Below, piece after piece: positions 25,116 to 34,392 of a stretch of DNA of 64,000 nt (position 1 is its first letter; every line of letters begins with the position of its first letter). The notes beneath the pieces were generated by a model. That model saw only the letters and a list, made by a program, of their open reading frames with translations. It was not told the DNA's origin and ran no database searches. Both the position numbers and the translations under genes were made by a program. Source of the DNA: Bog-473 sp963726005 (GTDB lineage Bacteria; Actinomycetota; Acidimicrobiia; Acidimicrobiales; RAAP-2); the NCBI GenBank assembly GCA_963726005.1, contig CAVSAT010000002.1, positions 867,342 through 931,341 of the forward strand. Reading direction: 5' to 3'.

Positions 25116-26253
25116 TCAGCCGCGTGTGGCGCGCCGCGGCAGATCTGACACCGTGCACCCCTCGATGGCGTCGCCGCAGTGCGGCTCGGCGAGGTCGAGC
25201 GGTGCGGGCAGGCATTCGCCGCGGAACAGCCCGGCGGCCGGGGTCGTGTTCGACAGCGCGTCGGCGGCGAGCACCATGGCGGCCAAGGTGTACGTGGTGC
25301 GCTCGTGCTTCGGGAAGGTCTCCTCCTCCGGGTAGACCATCCCGGTCCAGTACGAGCCGTCGGGCAGCCGCAGGTTCTGCCCCGCCGCAAAGAGTTCCAG
25401 CGCAGGGCCGTCCATCCCGAGGGCGTCGAGCGTGAGCACACACTCCGCCGTCTCCGCCGCCGTGATCCAGTCGCCCGTCGACACGCAGCGCACGCCGAGG
25501 CCTTCCATCACGAAACTCGACCACCCCTCCGCCAGGCGGCGGCGACCCGCCTCACCCTCGAGCGCTCCCGACAACATGGGGTAGTACCAGTCCATGGCGA
25601 ACTCGACCTTGGGCGCGAACGCACCGGGGTGGTGCGCCACGGCATGCCCGAGACGGCCGGCGGCGAGCTCCCAGTCCGGGCGGTCCTTGGCCAGGCACTC
25701 CGCGATCGCAACGGCGCAGCGCATGGAGTGGTAGATCGACGACGAGCCGGTCAGCAGGGCGTAGCGCCTCGCGGCGGCCGGCCGAGTCGAGCGACCACAG
25801 CACCGAGCCGTCCGGTTGCTGCCAGCGCAGGATGAAGTCGATCCCCTTCTCAATCGTCGGCCAGAGCTCTCCGAGGAACTCCACGTCACCGGTGATGAGG
25901 TGGTGGTGCCAGGCGCCGGCGGCCAGGTAGGCGCACACGTTGGTGTCGAGGCGGGGATCCTTGACGGTGTCGCCCTGGTAGTAGTTGAACCAGCTGCCGT
26001 CGGGGAGCTGGCGGTCCACGAGCCAGCGGAAGGCGGCGACCGCCTCGTCGACCAGGCCGCACACCGTGAGCGCCATGGCCGCCTCCACGTGGTTCCACGG
26101 ATCGCAGTGGCCGCCCTCGAACCACGGGATCATCCCGTCGTGGCGCTGCACGACGGCGATGGCGTGGCCGGTGGCCAGGACGTCGGCGCTCGACAGGATG
26201 CCGGGCACCTCGGGCGCCGTGACCCTGGTCGAGCGAAGGTCCTCGGTCGTCAC
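25116..26253 (-). pseudogene. Prenyltransferase-like (alpha/alpha toroid) protein with one frameshift
   Basis: The first part (GTG 26253 to about 25790) has GMIPWFEGGHCDPWNHVEAA, RQLPDGSWFNYYQGD and WQQPDGSVLWSLD, with the repeating QxPDGSW-type motif of prenyltransferase/squalene-cyclase repeats. The continuation (RYALLTGSSSIYHSMRC to CTVSDLPRRATRG) lies one base out of frame. The break is near 25780-25790, in a CGGCCGGCCGCCGCG tract; the span is 1138 nt, one base over a multiple of three. About 378 residues if repaired. Real terpenoid chemistry is unproven; the fold also occurs in glycan enzymes. The start overlaps the upstream methyltransferase stop (GTGA). Confidence 0.75.
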
Positions 26254-27066
26254 GCCGCTGCCCCCTGGGTCGGTGTGGTGGGCCCGCGGCGGCCGGGAAC
26301 GCCACGGGGCAGGTTCGGCCGGGCGGCGGGAAGGCCGGCCCTGGCCGAGCCGACGACGGGCTTGGTCAGGTAGACCACCAGGCTCTTGCCGATGACCGGG
26401 CTGAGGGCCCGGTCGGCGACGCGGCGTTACGAGCGGCGCCTTGACGATGTCCCAGACCAGCACCTTGTGGTACGCCTCGACGGCGGGGTGCGAATCGTTG
26501 GAGGGTCCGACGAGGCAACGCAGCCACCAGTAGGGCGAGTGGAGCCCGTGGGCGTGGTGGAACCCGGTGGGCACCAGTCCGGCAGAGCTCAGCCGGCGTT
26601 CGAGCGTCGAGCGCCGGTAGATGCGAACATGGCCTCCGGGCGTGTCGTGGTACTCGTCCGAGAGGGCCCAGTTGATCGCTTCGGGGACGCAGCGGGGCAC
26701 GGTCACTGCCATCGCACCGCCCGGACGCAGGACCCGGGCCAGCTCGCGCATCGCCGCGGTGTCGTCGGGGATGTGCTCGAGCACCTCGGACGCGATGACC
26801 CGGTCGAACGTGCCGTCGGCGAAGGGCAGGGCCAGTGCGTCGCCCTGGACCGCCGTGGCCGGATGGCCGGGGGCCAGCTCGGCCGCCTCAACCATCGCGC
26901 CGAACGTCCCGCGCACCTGGGCCACCTCGTCGGCCCCGGCGTCGAGCGCGACCACCGAGGCCCCTCGCCGGGCCGCTTCGAATGCATGGCGTCCGAAGCC
27001 GCACCCGAGGTCGAGGACGAGGTCGCCGGGACCCACGCCGAGCCGGTCGTAGTCGACGGTCAGCAT
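26250..27066 (-). pseudogene. Class I SAM-dependent methyltransferase with one frameshift
   Basis: From ATG 27066: motif I LVLDLGCGFGRHAF, VVALDAGADE, GDALALPFADGTFDRVIASEVLEHI and LRPGGAMAVTVPR, a Methyltransf_11-type enzyme. After WDIVKAPLVT the frame breaks near 26425-26430. In the next frame the protein continues VADRALSPVIGKSLVVYLTK and ends at TGA 26250, exactly overlapping the next gene's GTG. The span of 817 nt is one base too long. This neat coupling argues that the gene is or recently was functional, and that one extra base is an error or a fresh mutation. Confidence 0.8.
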
Positions 27067-28502
27067 CAGGCCGCTCCGAACGGCGCCACGACGGTCACCG
27101 CGGGGGCAGGTGGAGCGCCGGGCAGTGGCTTTCCCTCCAGCAGCGCCTGGTAGCAGGCGGCCGTCCCGGCCGCGGTGACCTGCCAGGTGAAACGGCTCAC
27201 GACACGCTCTCGACCGGCCGCCCCGAGGCGGGCCCGCAGCGCTGGTTCATCGAGCAGACGGGCGATCGCGCCAGCGAGCGCACCGGGGTCGTCGGGCGGG
27301 ACCAGCAGCCCGGTCTCCCCGTCGGCCCCCACGACCTCGGGGAGCGCGCCCCCGGTCGTCGCCACCACGGCCACCCCGCAGGACATGGCCTCGACGGCCG
27401 GAAGCGAGAAGCCCTCGTAGAGCGACGGCACCACGGCCACCTCGGCCTCCCCGTAGAGGCGGGCCAGCGAGTCGTCGCTGATGCCACTGACGCAGCGCAC
27501 GGCATCGGACAGGCCGAGGCGGGTGATCGCCTTGTCGACCCGGCCGCCCTCGCTCGGGCGGCCGATCACGGTCAGCTCGACATCACGCTCGGTCCGCAGC
27601 TTGGCGACCGCCTCCAGGAGGGGCACCAGCCCCTTCATCGGCACGTCGCTGCTCGAGGTCACCATGATCCGGCCCGGCACCGGGGTCACGTCTTCGAAGG
27701 GCCGGAAAACGGTGTGGTCAACTCCCACCGGGACGACGGTCATCCGCTCGGGCGCGACAGCCATCTGCGCCGCGATGTCCTGCCGGGAGTTCTGCGACAC
27801 GGTTACCACGGCGGGGAGTGCACGCGCCACGCGCACCTGCATGCCGAGGAACCCGAACCAGCGGCGCGTCGTGAAGTGCTGCCAGGGGTTGGTCGTGTGC
27901 GACAGCGCGAGCTGGCGATCCACCGTGATCGGATGGTGCAACGTGGTCAGCAGCGGCCATCCGTCATCGACCATGCCGAGCATGCCCGAGCCGAGGCACT
28001 GGTTGTCGTGCACCACGTCGAACTCGTCGCGCCGCTGCGCCAGCAGCTGGCGCGCCCGCAGCGAGAAGGCGAGCGGCTCGCCGAAGCCGGCCGTGCACAT
28101 GATGGCGAATTCCAGCCAGTCCTCCCGCGAGGTGAACTCGCGCCGGTGCGGGACCCGGAACGGGTCGGGTTGGCGGTAGAGATCCAGGCCCGGCACGGGG
28201 GTGAACCCGACGCCCTCGTCGAGCTCGGGCCAGGGCGGGCCTGCGAAGACCTCGACCGAGTGACCGAGCGCCACCAGCTCGCGGGACAGATGGCGGGTGT
28301 ACACCCCCTGGCCACCGCAGCGGGGATTGCCCCGGTAGATGAGGAACGCCACGCGCAGTCCCCCGGGACGAGGTGGTGCGGCGGGGATCGGGGCGGGCAC
28401 CTCCACATGGCGCGAGCGCTCCCACGACTCCTTGGTCTCGATCCACTTCTGGCGGGGCGTCTTAGGCAAAGGATGTCCCGACTCGACCCACCATGGCCGC
28501 AT
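27066..28502 (-). CDS. Glycosyltransferase family 4
   Basis: GT-B fold glycosyltransferase of about 478 residues. An N-terminal extension of 60 residues precedes LRVAFLIYRGNPRCGGQGVY; the C-terminal GT4 domain has VPVGVDHTVFRP, MVTSSSDVPMKG, the sugar-nucleotide site VVPSLYEGFSLPAVEAMSCG and TGGALPEVVG. ATG 28502 is preceded by GGGGAGG at a short spacing; TTG in HPLPKTP is an alternative. Its stop overlaps the methyltransferase start (TGATG), so the gene heads a coupled three-gene cassette. The acceptor is unknown. Confidence 0.88.
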   Translation of the reverse strand: MRPWWVESGHPLPKTPRQKWIETKESWERSRHVEVPAPIPAAPPRPGGLRVAFLIYRGNPRCGGQGVYTRHLSRELVALGHSVEVFAGPPWPELDEGVGFTPVPGLDLYRQPDPFRVPHRREFTSREDWLEFAIMCTAGFGEPLAFSLRARQLLAQRRDEFDVVHDNQCLGSGMLGMVDDGWPLLTTLHHPITVDRQLALSHTTNPWQHFTTRRWFGFLGMQVRVARALPAVVTVSQNSRQDIAAQMAVAPERMTVVPVGVDHTVFRPFEDVTPVPGRIMVTSSSDVPMKGLVPLLEAVAKLRTERDVELTVIGRPSEGGRVDKAITRLGLSDAVRCVSGISDDSLARLYGEAEVAVVPSLYEGFSLPAVEAMSCGVAVVATTGGALPEVVGADGETGLLVPPDDPGALAGAIARLLDEPALRARLGAAGRERVVSRFTWQVTAAGTAACYQALLEGKPLPGAPPAPAVTVVAPFGAA

Positions 28503-28697
28503 AGCCTCCCCGAACGCCCAGGTCCCGCGCAAACGGTCGTCTGGCCAGGCACCGGTGGGACGTTCGACACGGCCGTTCCGCCCGAGCCCGGAGCTCGGGC
28601 TGTGGACAACCCGCCACCCGGGCGTGCACCGGCTGCGCACTCGACCTCCGCGGGACCGGTACGCCGGCAACGGTCGAACCGCAGCCGCGGTGACGGG

Positions 28698-28703
28698 TAC
28701 GGT
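28698..28703 (+). promoter_or_regulatory. -10 box TACGGT for the acyl-CoA dehydrogenase
   Basis: Ends eight bases before ATG 28712. It supports that ATG as the true start, although the long frame is entered only after a one-base shift. Confidence 0.45.
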
Positions 28704-28711
28704 GACCAGGC

Positions 28712-29937
28712 ATGGACCTCACGTACCCGCCGAAGCGGAGGAGTTCAGGGGCGTGATCGCCGGATGGCTCAAGGAGAACCTGCCCGAAGGGTGGGGGGAG
28801 CCCGGCTTCGCCCTCACGCCCGAGGAACGCAAGGCCTTCAACGAGGAGTGGACGGCGAAGCTGTACGCGGGCGGATGGATCTGTGCCAGCTGGCCGACCG
28901 AGTACGGCGGCAAGGGGCTCAGCCTGCTCCAGCAGGTCGTGTTGAACGAGGAGTTCGCCCGGGTCGGCGCCCCTCTTCGAGCCGACTTCTTCGGTGACAC
29001 CCTTGTCGGCCCCACCCTCTTGCGCTGGGGCAGCGAAGAGCAGAAGAAGCAGTTCATCCCGGGCATCCTCAAGGGAGAGATCTCCTGGTGCCAGGGTTTC
29101 AGCGAGCCGGACGCCGGCTCGGACCTCGCCGGCCTGAAGACCAGGGCCGAGCTCGACGGGGACGAGTGGGTCATCAACGGGCAGAAGGTCTGGACCACCC
29201 AGGCGCGCGACGCCGACTACATCTTCCTGTTGGCCCGGACCGACCCCGATGCCCCCAAGCACGCCGGCATCTCGTACCTGTTGGTGCCGATGAAGCAGCC
29301 CGGGGTCGAGGTACGGCCCATCGAGCAGATCGACGGTTCCGCCGAGTTCAACGAGGTCTTCTTGACCAACGTGCGCTGCCCGAAGGACAACGTCATCGGC
29401 GGCGTGAACAACGGATGGAAGGTCGCCATGACGACGCTCGGGTTCGAGCGCGGGACGTCATCGACGACCGGGCACCGCCGGTTCCAAAAGGAGTTCGACC
29501 GCATCCTGGCCGAAGCGCGGGCGCGGGGGCGCGACCGCGAGGCGCTGATACGCCAGCGCCTCGCCCGCTCGTGGTCGAAGATCAAGATCATGGAGATCAA
29601 CGGCTTCCGGACGCTCAGCGATGTGCTCAACGGCACCCACACGACGGCGGCCCTCGGCGCGTGCAACAAGATGTTCTGGTCCGAGGCCCACCAGGAGACG
29701 ATGTTGCTGGCCATGGACATCCTGGGCATGGACGGCCAGATCCTCCTCGGCGACGACACCGAGGACACCCTCCTCCCCGGAGCTCGGCGGGCCAAGGCCA
29801 GTTATCCGGTCAACAACCTCCAGTCCCTCTTCTTCTTCTCACGGTCCGAGACCATCTGGGGCGGCGCGGCCGAGATTCAGCGCAACATCGTCGGCGAGCG
29901 CGCGTTGGGCCTGCCCAAGGAGCCCAAGCCCGCCTGA
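28712..29937 (+). pseudogene. Acyl-CoA dehydrogenase with a frame break at its N-terminus
   Basis: FAD-dependent acyl-CoA dehydrogenase (FadE type). The main frame has WPTEYGGKGLS, WCQGFSEPDAGSDLAGLKTRA, GQKVWTTQARDADY, FERGTSS and the terminal QSLFFFSRSETIWGGAAEIQRNIVGERALGLP. From ATG 28712 the first codons read MDLTYPP, then one base appears to be missing near 28729-28732, after which EAEEFRGVIAGWLKENLPEGW follows. The joined reading matches the usual actinobacterial N-terminus. Without repair, GTG 28702 gives an intact but atypical N-terminus (VTRHGPHVPAEAEEF). The protein is probably about 408 residues and otherwise looks active. Confidence 0.82.
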
Positions 29938-29944
29938 TCGGAGG

Positions 29945-29960
29945 CGGGCCGACGGGCCCG
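29945..29960. terminator. Hairpin between convergent genes
   Basis: CGGGCC, loop GACG, GGCCCG, just after the acyl-CoA dehydrogenase stop and before the end of the convergent histidine kinase gene. A GC stem without a T tract. Confidence 0.4.
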
Positions 29961-29984
29961 TCTCGCCGCGTCGTGCGGCGCCGC

Positions 29985-31709
29985 TCAGTCGTCGGCCGCT
30001 CCGTCCTGGCCGCAGCAGAACGCCACCTTGAAGGCCGCACCGCCACCCGGCGCATCCTCGACCCACGCTCGGCCGCCCTGGAGCTCGGCGAAGCGCCGCA
30101 CGATGAAGAGCCCGAGTCCGAGCCCGCTCGTTTCGCGACCGCCGTGGCGTTCGAAGGCCTCGAACACAGACTCCTTGGCCTCGTCGGGCACGCCAGGTCC
30201 CTGGTCGGCCACCGTCAGTACGAGGTCGTCCCCGTCGGCGGCGATCTCGACGCACAGGGCGGTGCCGGCCGGCGTGTGGTGGGTCGCGTTGCCCAGGAGG
30301 TTGTCGACGATGCGGGCCGTCAGGCCGACGTCGAGGTCGGCGACGACCGGGGTGGTGGGGAGCGTCAGGTGCCCCCCGTCCAAGCCGAGGTTCCGGGCCT
30401 GTGCCGCGACGAGCTCCGTGAGATCCGTGGGCGTGCGACGCACGACGACGTACCCGCCCACGATGCGCTCCGCGTCGAGCAGGTTGGAGAGGATGCCGCG
30501 CAATTGGGAGCTGGTCGTGACGAGCCCCTCAGCGATACGCGCGACCTCGCCCTGGGGTAGATCGGGGTGCCGGTGCAGGATCTCCGCCAGGGCGGCGACA
30601 GCGGCCACCGGCGTCGTGAGGTCGTGCGACGCCGCGAGCAGCAACGCGTTCTTGGATGCGTCGGCCTCACGCAGCGTCGCCGCCGCGCGCTGTTCGAGCG
30701 CCAGGGCTTCCCGCATGGCGAGGCGGGACGCCTCACGCTCGCGGACGTCGCGCAGGGCGTACCGCAGCCCGAGCGAGCCGGGTGCGGACCCGGCGAGGGG
30801 CACCACGGCGGCCTCCATAGGCAGGAACCCGTGGTTGGCGCGGCGGAACCGGCAGACCACCGAGGCGGAACGGTGTTCTTCGAGCGCGGCGACCTGCAGG
30901 GTCTCGAGGACGGCCCGGTCGTCGGGATGGACCAGGCTGGCCACGGTGTGACCCTCGAGCTCCCGCGGGGTGTGGGCGAGCACGGCCAAGGTGGAGGGGG
31001 AGGCGTAGTCGATGCAGCCGGAGCCGTCGGTGGTGATCACCACGTCCGACGAGCTGTCGGCCAGCAGCCGGTACCTGGCCTCGCTCTCCACGAGTGCCCG
31101 TTCCGCATCGACGCGACGCCCCTCGTCGCGGATCAGCCAGCGGACGCTCACTGCGCCCGAATGGCCCGACCGGCTGGCCGTGAGGTTGACGGAGGCCGGG
31201 AACGACCTCCCGTTCGGGGGCGCGAACCGCGCCTCGAACGTCACGACCCGATTGGTGCTCCCGCTCACCGCGTCATGGAGCCGGTGGAGCACCGTGCGGC
31301 GGTGGGCGCCGTCGACGAAGACGATCGCGGGCTTGCGATGGAGGACGCGAGCCGGACACCCGAGCAACTCGCTGGCAGCACGATTCGACTCGACGATCAC
31401 GCCGTTGGTGTCGGTGACGAGATACCCGTCGGGTGCCAGGTCGAACAGCTCGTGGTAGCGGGTCACCTCGGCGTCGAGTTGGGCCTGGGCGTGGGCCAGC
31501 GACTCATCCTGGGCGCGGATCTCCTCCGCACTGACCTCGAGCTCCAGGACGGTGGCCGCGAACTCCTGGAGGACCTCGGTCAAATTGGCGCCCGACGAAC
31601 CGCTGGCGGCGGCCCGCACCCGGTCGGAGAGCTCCATGAAGCGCCGGCTGAGCGCCTCGACCCGCTCTTCGACCTGAGGCACGGGGACCTCGTTGCGTTG
31701 GACCGTCAT
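29985..31709 (-). CDS. Cytoplasmic PAS-PAS sensor histidine kinase
   Basis: 574 residues with no membrane segment. A helical N-terminus (VEERVEALSRRF to about 90) leads into PAS1 (YHELFDLAPDGYLVTDTNGVI), PAS2 (YRLLADSSSDVVITTDGSG), HisKA (LLLAASHDLTTPVAAVAAL) and HATPase (IVDNLLGNATHHTP, DQGPGVPDEA, SGLGLGLFIVRR). The ATG overlaps the CheR-like stop (ATGA), so CheB, CheR and this kinase form one coupled operon. Its response partner may be the divergent LuxR-type regulator at 34393 (inference from position). Confidence 0.92.
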   Translation of the reverse strand: MTVQRNEVPVPQVEERVEALSRRFMELSDRVRAAASGSSGANLTEVLQEFAATVLELEVSAEEIRAQDESLAHAQAQLDAEVTRYHELFDLAPDGYLVTDTNGVIVESNRAASELLGCPARVLHRKPAIVFVDGAHRRTVLHRLHDAVSGSTNRVVTFEARFAPPNGRSFPASVNLTASRSGHSGAVSVRWLIRDEGRRVDAERALVESEARYRLLADSSSDVVITTDGSGCIDYASPSTLAVLAHTPRELEGHTVASLVHPDDRAVLETLQVAALEEHRSASVVCRFRRANHGFLPMEAAVVPLAGSAPGSLGLRYALRDVREREASRLAMREALALEQRAAATLREADASKNALLLAASHDLTTPVAAVAALAEILHRHPDLPQGEVARIAEGLVTTSSQLRGILSNLLDAERIVGGYVVVRRTPTDLTELVAAQARNLGLDGGHLTLPTTPVVADLDVGLTARIVDNLLGNATHHTPAGTALCVEIAADGDDLVLTVADQGPGVPDEAKESVFEAFERHGGRETSGLGLGLFIVRRFAELQGGRAWVEDAPGGGAAFKVAFCCGQDGAADD

Positions 31710-33682
31710 GGCGGGTCGAGCCCCACGGCTTCCATCATGACCAGGGCCGAGAAGTCCGGGCCTCCGCCGATGGGCACCACGTTGACGCGGCAGGTGAAGC
31801 TGCGACCCGACTGGTCCACAGCCGGAAGCTCGAGTGTCGCCGGGTCCGCACCGGGAGCACGGCACGCGCGCACCGGACCCTGGAGCGGCTCGAGGGGCAG
31901 CCCGATGACGAGCCCGAAGAACGGTTCGCCCACGACCTCGTCCTCGCTCAGCCCCCACATGCTCGCTGCTGCGTTGTTCCACTCCTCGACGAGGAGATGC
32001 GCATTCAGCACCACGATGGCGGCGGGGAAATGGTCCATGACCATCCGGTGGAGCCCGCTGTAATGCACCAGATCGTGGTTGGCGTCGACCAGCGAGGTAT
32101 TGAGCAACTCGACCGCGTCGGTCGTCGCCTTCAGGTCGATGTTGGTCGACTCGAGCTCGTCGTTCGAGGACCGCAGCTCTTCGTTGGTGGTCTCCAGCTC
32201 TTCGTTGGTGGACTGGAGCTCCTCGTTGCTGGTCTCGAGCTCCTCATAGCTCGATTGGAGCTCTTCGTTGCTCGTCACCAACTCCTCGTTGGTGGACTGG
32301 AGCTCCTCGTAGGCGGTCTCGAGCTCCTCGTGGACCTGGCGGTAGCTCTCGCGCAGCCGTGCCGCCTCGCGCACGTCGTCGAAGACGATGCTGGCGCCGA
32401 CCACCTTTTGCTGCTCGTCGAGGGTCGGCAGGATGCGAACCTCGATGACCAGGGCCTGGCCACCGGAGCCGTCGTAGGGCGAGGACCCCAGGTCACGAGA
32501 CGACCCGTCGGCGATCGCCTGACGAGCGGGGGTCACCAGATCGAGCGGGCGGGAGGCCACCGGGAGCTCACGCAACGGGCGACCGATGTCCCGGACGTCG
32601 AGCGCCATGAGCTGGCGTGCCGCCTCGTTGGCCCCCGTGACGATCAGGTCCGCGTCCACGAGGATCTCGGCCACGGCGCCCGGCTGTTCCGCCAGGTCGG
32701 AGAGGAGCGGAGACAGGCCCGCGTCCACCATCAGCGGCTCCGGCGCGGCCAGGTCGAACGGTCTCCGCTCGACGAAGGCAGACGAGAAAGGGCCCGCCTG
32801 CAAGTGATGCGGCAGGGCGACGAAGATCCGGTGCCTGAGGCTCACGGGGCTGAAGCGCCCCGTGCCACCGCCCAACACCATCTCGGCCCGGCCGAGGAAC
32901 AGGTAGCCGCCTTCCCGCAGCGCGTACTGCAGGCGCGGGAGCACGTAGGCCTTGGTCTCTGTGTTCAGGTACATCAGGGTGTTGCGGCACACGACGATGT
33001 CGACCCGGGAGATCGGCGGGTCACGAGTCAGGTCGTGGCGGCCGAAGACCACCGATCGCCGCAGCGTGGGGATGATCGCGTGGCCTCGGCCATGCACATC
33101 GGGCTGGAAGTAGAGCTCGCGGTCATGCTCGGGGACGTCTTCGAGCCCCTTGTCCGAATAGACGGCGCCGCGAGCTGTCTCGAGCGCATCGAGATCGATG
33201 TCGGTGGCGTAGATCTTCACGCGCCGCGCCGTCTCGGGAACGCCCAGCAGGTTGGCCATGGCCATGGCGAGCGAGTACGGCTCCTCGCCGGTGGCGCATC
33301 CCGCGCTCCAGATGCGGATGGGCTGGTCTCCCTGCCGGCGAGCAATGATCTCGGGGAGCACCTCGGACTCGAGGTACGTCCAGGCGGCAGGGTCGCGAAA
33401 GAACCCGGTCAGGTTGATCAGGATCGTGTTGAACAGTGCGGTGAACTCGTCGACGTCGGCCTCGAGGAGGCCCTGGTACTCGCTGATGGAGTCGAGCTTG
33501 ACGTCGAGCATGCGGCGCCGGACGCGCCGCTCGATCGTGGAGCGCTTGTACCCGGTGAAGTCGAAACCTCGGGCATCCCGGACGAAGAGAAGCAGCTCCT
33601 CGAGACCTTCGGCTGCCTCGTCCGGTTGCCCCGGGCCGGACAGCTCCTCGGGGTGCCGCTTGCCGTCGCGGGATGCGCTCAT
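31706..33682 (-). CDS. CheR-type methyltransferase fused to a coiled coil and PAS domains
   Basis: 658 residues. Residues 25-290 are CheR: an N-terminal helical domain, RIWSAGCATGEEPYSLAMA (SAM site), YATDIDLDALETARGAVY and VDIVVCRNTLMYL. A PAS-like segment (about 310-430) is followed by a striking coiled coil (about 449-512) of EELxxxN heptads, then a C-terminal PAS domain (MDHFPAAIVVLNAHLLVEEWN). The CheB/CheR-PAS combination is known in multidomain sensory proteins, but here the proteins are separate and no chemoreceptor or flagellar gene is in view. Start ATG 33682 overlaps the CheB stop. Confidence 0.9.
   Translation of the reverse strand: MSASRDGKRHPEELSGPGQPDEAAEGLEELLLFVRDARGFDFTGYKRSTIERRVRRRMLDVKLDSISEYQGLLEADVDEFTALFNTILINLTGFFRDPAAWTYLESEVLPEIIARRQGDQPIRIWSAGCATGEEPYSLAMAMANLLGVPETARRVKIYATDIDLDALETARGAVYSDKGLEDVPEHDRELYFQPDVHGRGHAIIPTLRRSVVFGRHDLTRDPPISRVDIVVCRNTLMYLNTETKAYVLPRLQYALREGGYLFLGRAEMVLGGGTGRFSPVSLRHRIFVALPHHLQAGPFSSAFVERRPFDLAAPEPLMVDAGLSPLLSDLAEQPGAVAEILVDADLIVTGANEAARQLMALDVRDIGRPLRELPVASRPLDLVTPARQAIADGSSRDLGSSPYDGSGGQALVIEVRILPTLDEQQKVVGASIVFDDVREAARLRESYRQVHEELETAYEELQSTNEELVTSNEELQSSYEELETSNEELQSTNEELETTNEELRSSNDELESTNIDLKATTDAVELLNTSLVDANHDLVHYSGLHRMVMDHFPAAIVVLNAHLLVEEWNNAAASMWGLSEDEVVGEPFFGLVIGLPLEPLQGPVRACRAPGADPATLELPAVDQSGRSFTCRVNVVPIGGGPDFSALVMMEAVGLDPP
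32151..32333 (-). repeat. 21-bp degenerate tandem repeat coding for coiled-coil heptads
   Basis: About nine 21-base units encode seven-residue repeats such as EELQSTN, EELETSN and EELRSSN inside the CheR-like gene. Units vary mainly at third positions and at two residues. Register slippage here would change coiled-coil length in steps of one heptad. Confidence 0.75.
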
Positions 33683-34308
33683 GCGGGCGGCTCGCCCCGG
33701 ACGAGGGCCACCAGCGCCGGGCCGACCTCCTCGAGGTCGAGGACGAAGTCGACGACGCCGGTATCGATGGCCGCCTGCGGCATCCCGGCGAACTCGGCCG
33801 TCGCCGGGTCCTGCGCGATGACCGTGCCGCCGGTCTGGCCGATCGCCTTCACCCCCATGTTGCCGTCGCTGCCCGTGCCGGTCAGCACCACCCCAATGGT
33901 ACGCCCCGGATACGCCCCAGCCGAAGACTCGAAGAGCAGGTCTGCGGAGGGACGGACAAAGTGCACCAGTTCGGAGTGCGAGAGGTTGAGGCGGCCGGCG
34001 GCGGTCACGAGGAGGTGCACGTCGGGCGGTGCGAAATACGCCGTGGCCGGCTCCAGCCGGTCCCCCTCCGCGGCCTCCACGACCTGGAGCGCCGTGCGGC
34101 GCCGGAGGATGTCCGCCATCAGCGAGCGGTGGCGCGGGTCGAGGTGCTGCACGATCACCACCGGGACGGGGAGGTCCGGCGGCAGGTCGCCCAGGACCCG
34201 GCTCAGCGCGGCGAGGCCCCCGGCCGAGGCGGCGATGGCGATCAGGTCGAATCCACCAACGGTCCCACCACGGCCGCCGGGGCCGTCGGTTGCCGTCGCA
34301 GCCGACAC
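33679..34308 (-). CDS. Stand-alone CheB-type methylesterase domain
   Basis: 209 residues with only the CheB catalytic domain and no receiver domain. The triad is visible: Ser in IAASAGGL, His in VIVQHLDP, Asp in LTGTGSDGNMG. It also has YFAPPDVHLL and DPATAEFAGMPQAAID. It would hydrolyse glutamate methyl esters or deamidate Gln on a target protein. GTG 34308 follows GGGAGAGGAG. It leads the CheB-CheR-kinase operon. Confidence 0.92.
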   Translation of the reverse strand: MSAATATDGPGGRGGTVGGFDLIAIAASAGGLAALSRVLGDLPPDLPVPVVIVQHLDPRHRSLMADILRRRTALQVVEAAEGDRLEPATAYFAPPDVHLLVTAAGRLNLSHSELVHFVRPSADLLFESSAGAYPGRTIGVVLTGTGSDGNMGVKAIGQTGGTVIAQDPATAEFAGMPQAAIDTGVVDFVLDLEEVGPALVALVRGEPPA

Positions 34309-34355
34309 CGCGCTCCTCTCCCCCTCTCGCCGGTGTTCGAGATCTCCTGCACGGG

Positions 34356-34384
34356 GTTATCTTCCCTGGTTGAGGGAATAGTCT
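34356..34384 (+). promoter_or_regulatory. LuxR-type regulator promoter with palindromic spacer
   Basis: The -10 box TAGTCT (34379-34384) lies eight bases before ATG 34393. Its 17-base spacer (34362-34378) is exactly TTCCCT, GGTTG, AGGGAA, a perfect 6-5-6 palindrome. The -35 position reads GTTATC. A dimeric regulator bound there would block polymerase. Confidence 0.5.
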
Positions 34385-34392
34385 CCCATACC

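Noticed and set aside
32151..32333. Regular 21-bp repeats as a CRISPR array
   Set aside because: The repeats are contiguous, have no spacers and encode a coiled coil in an intact gene.
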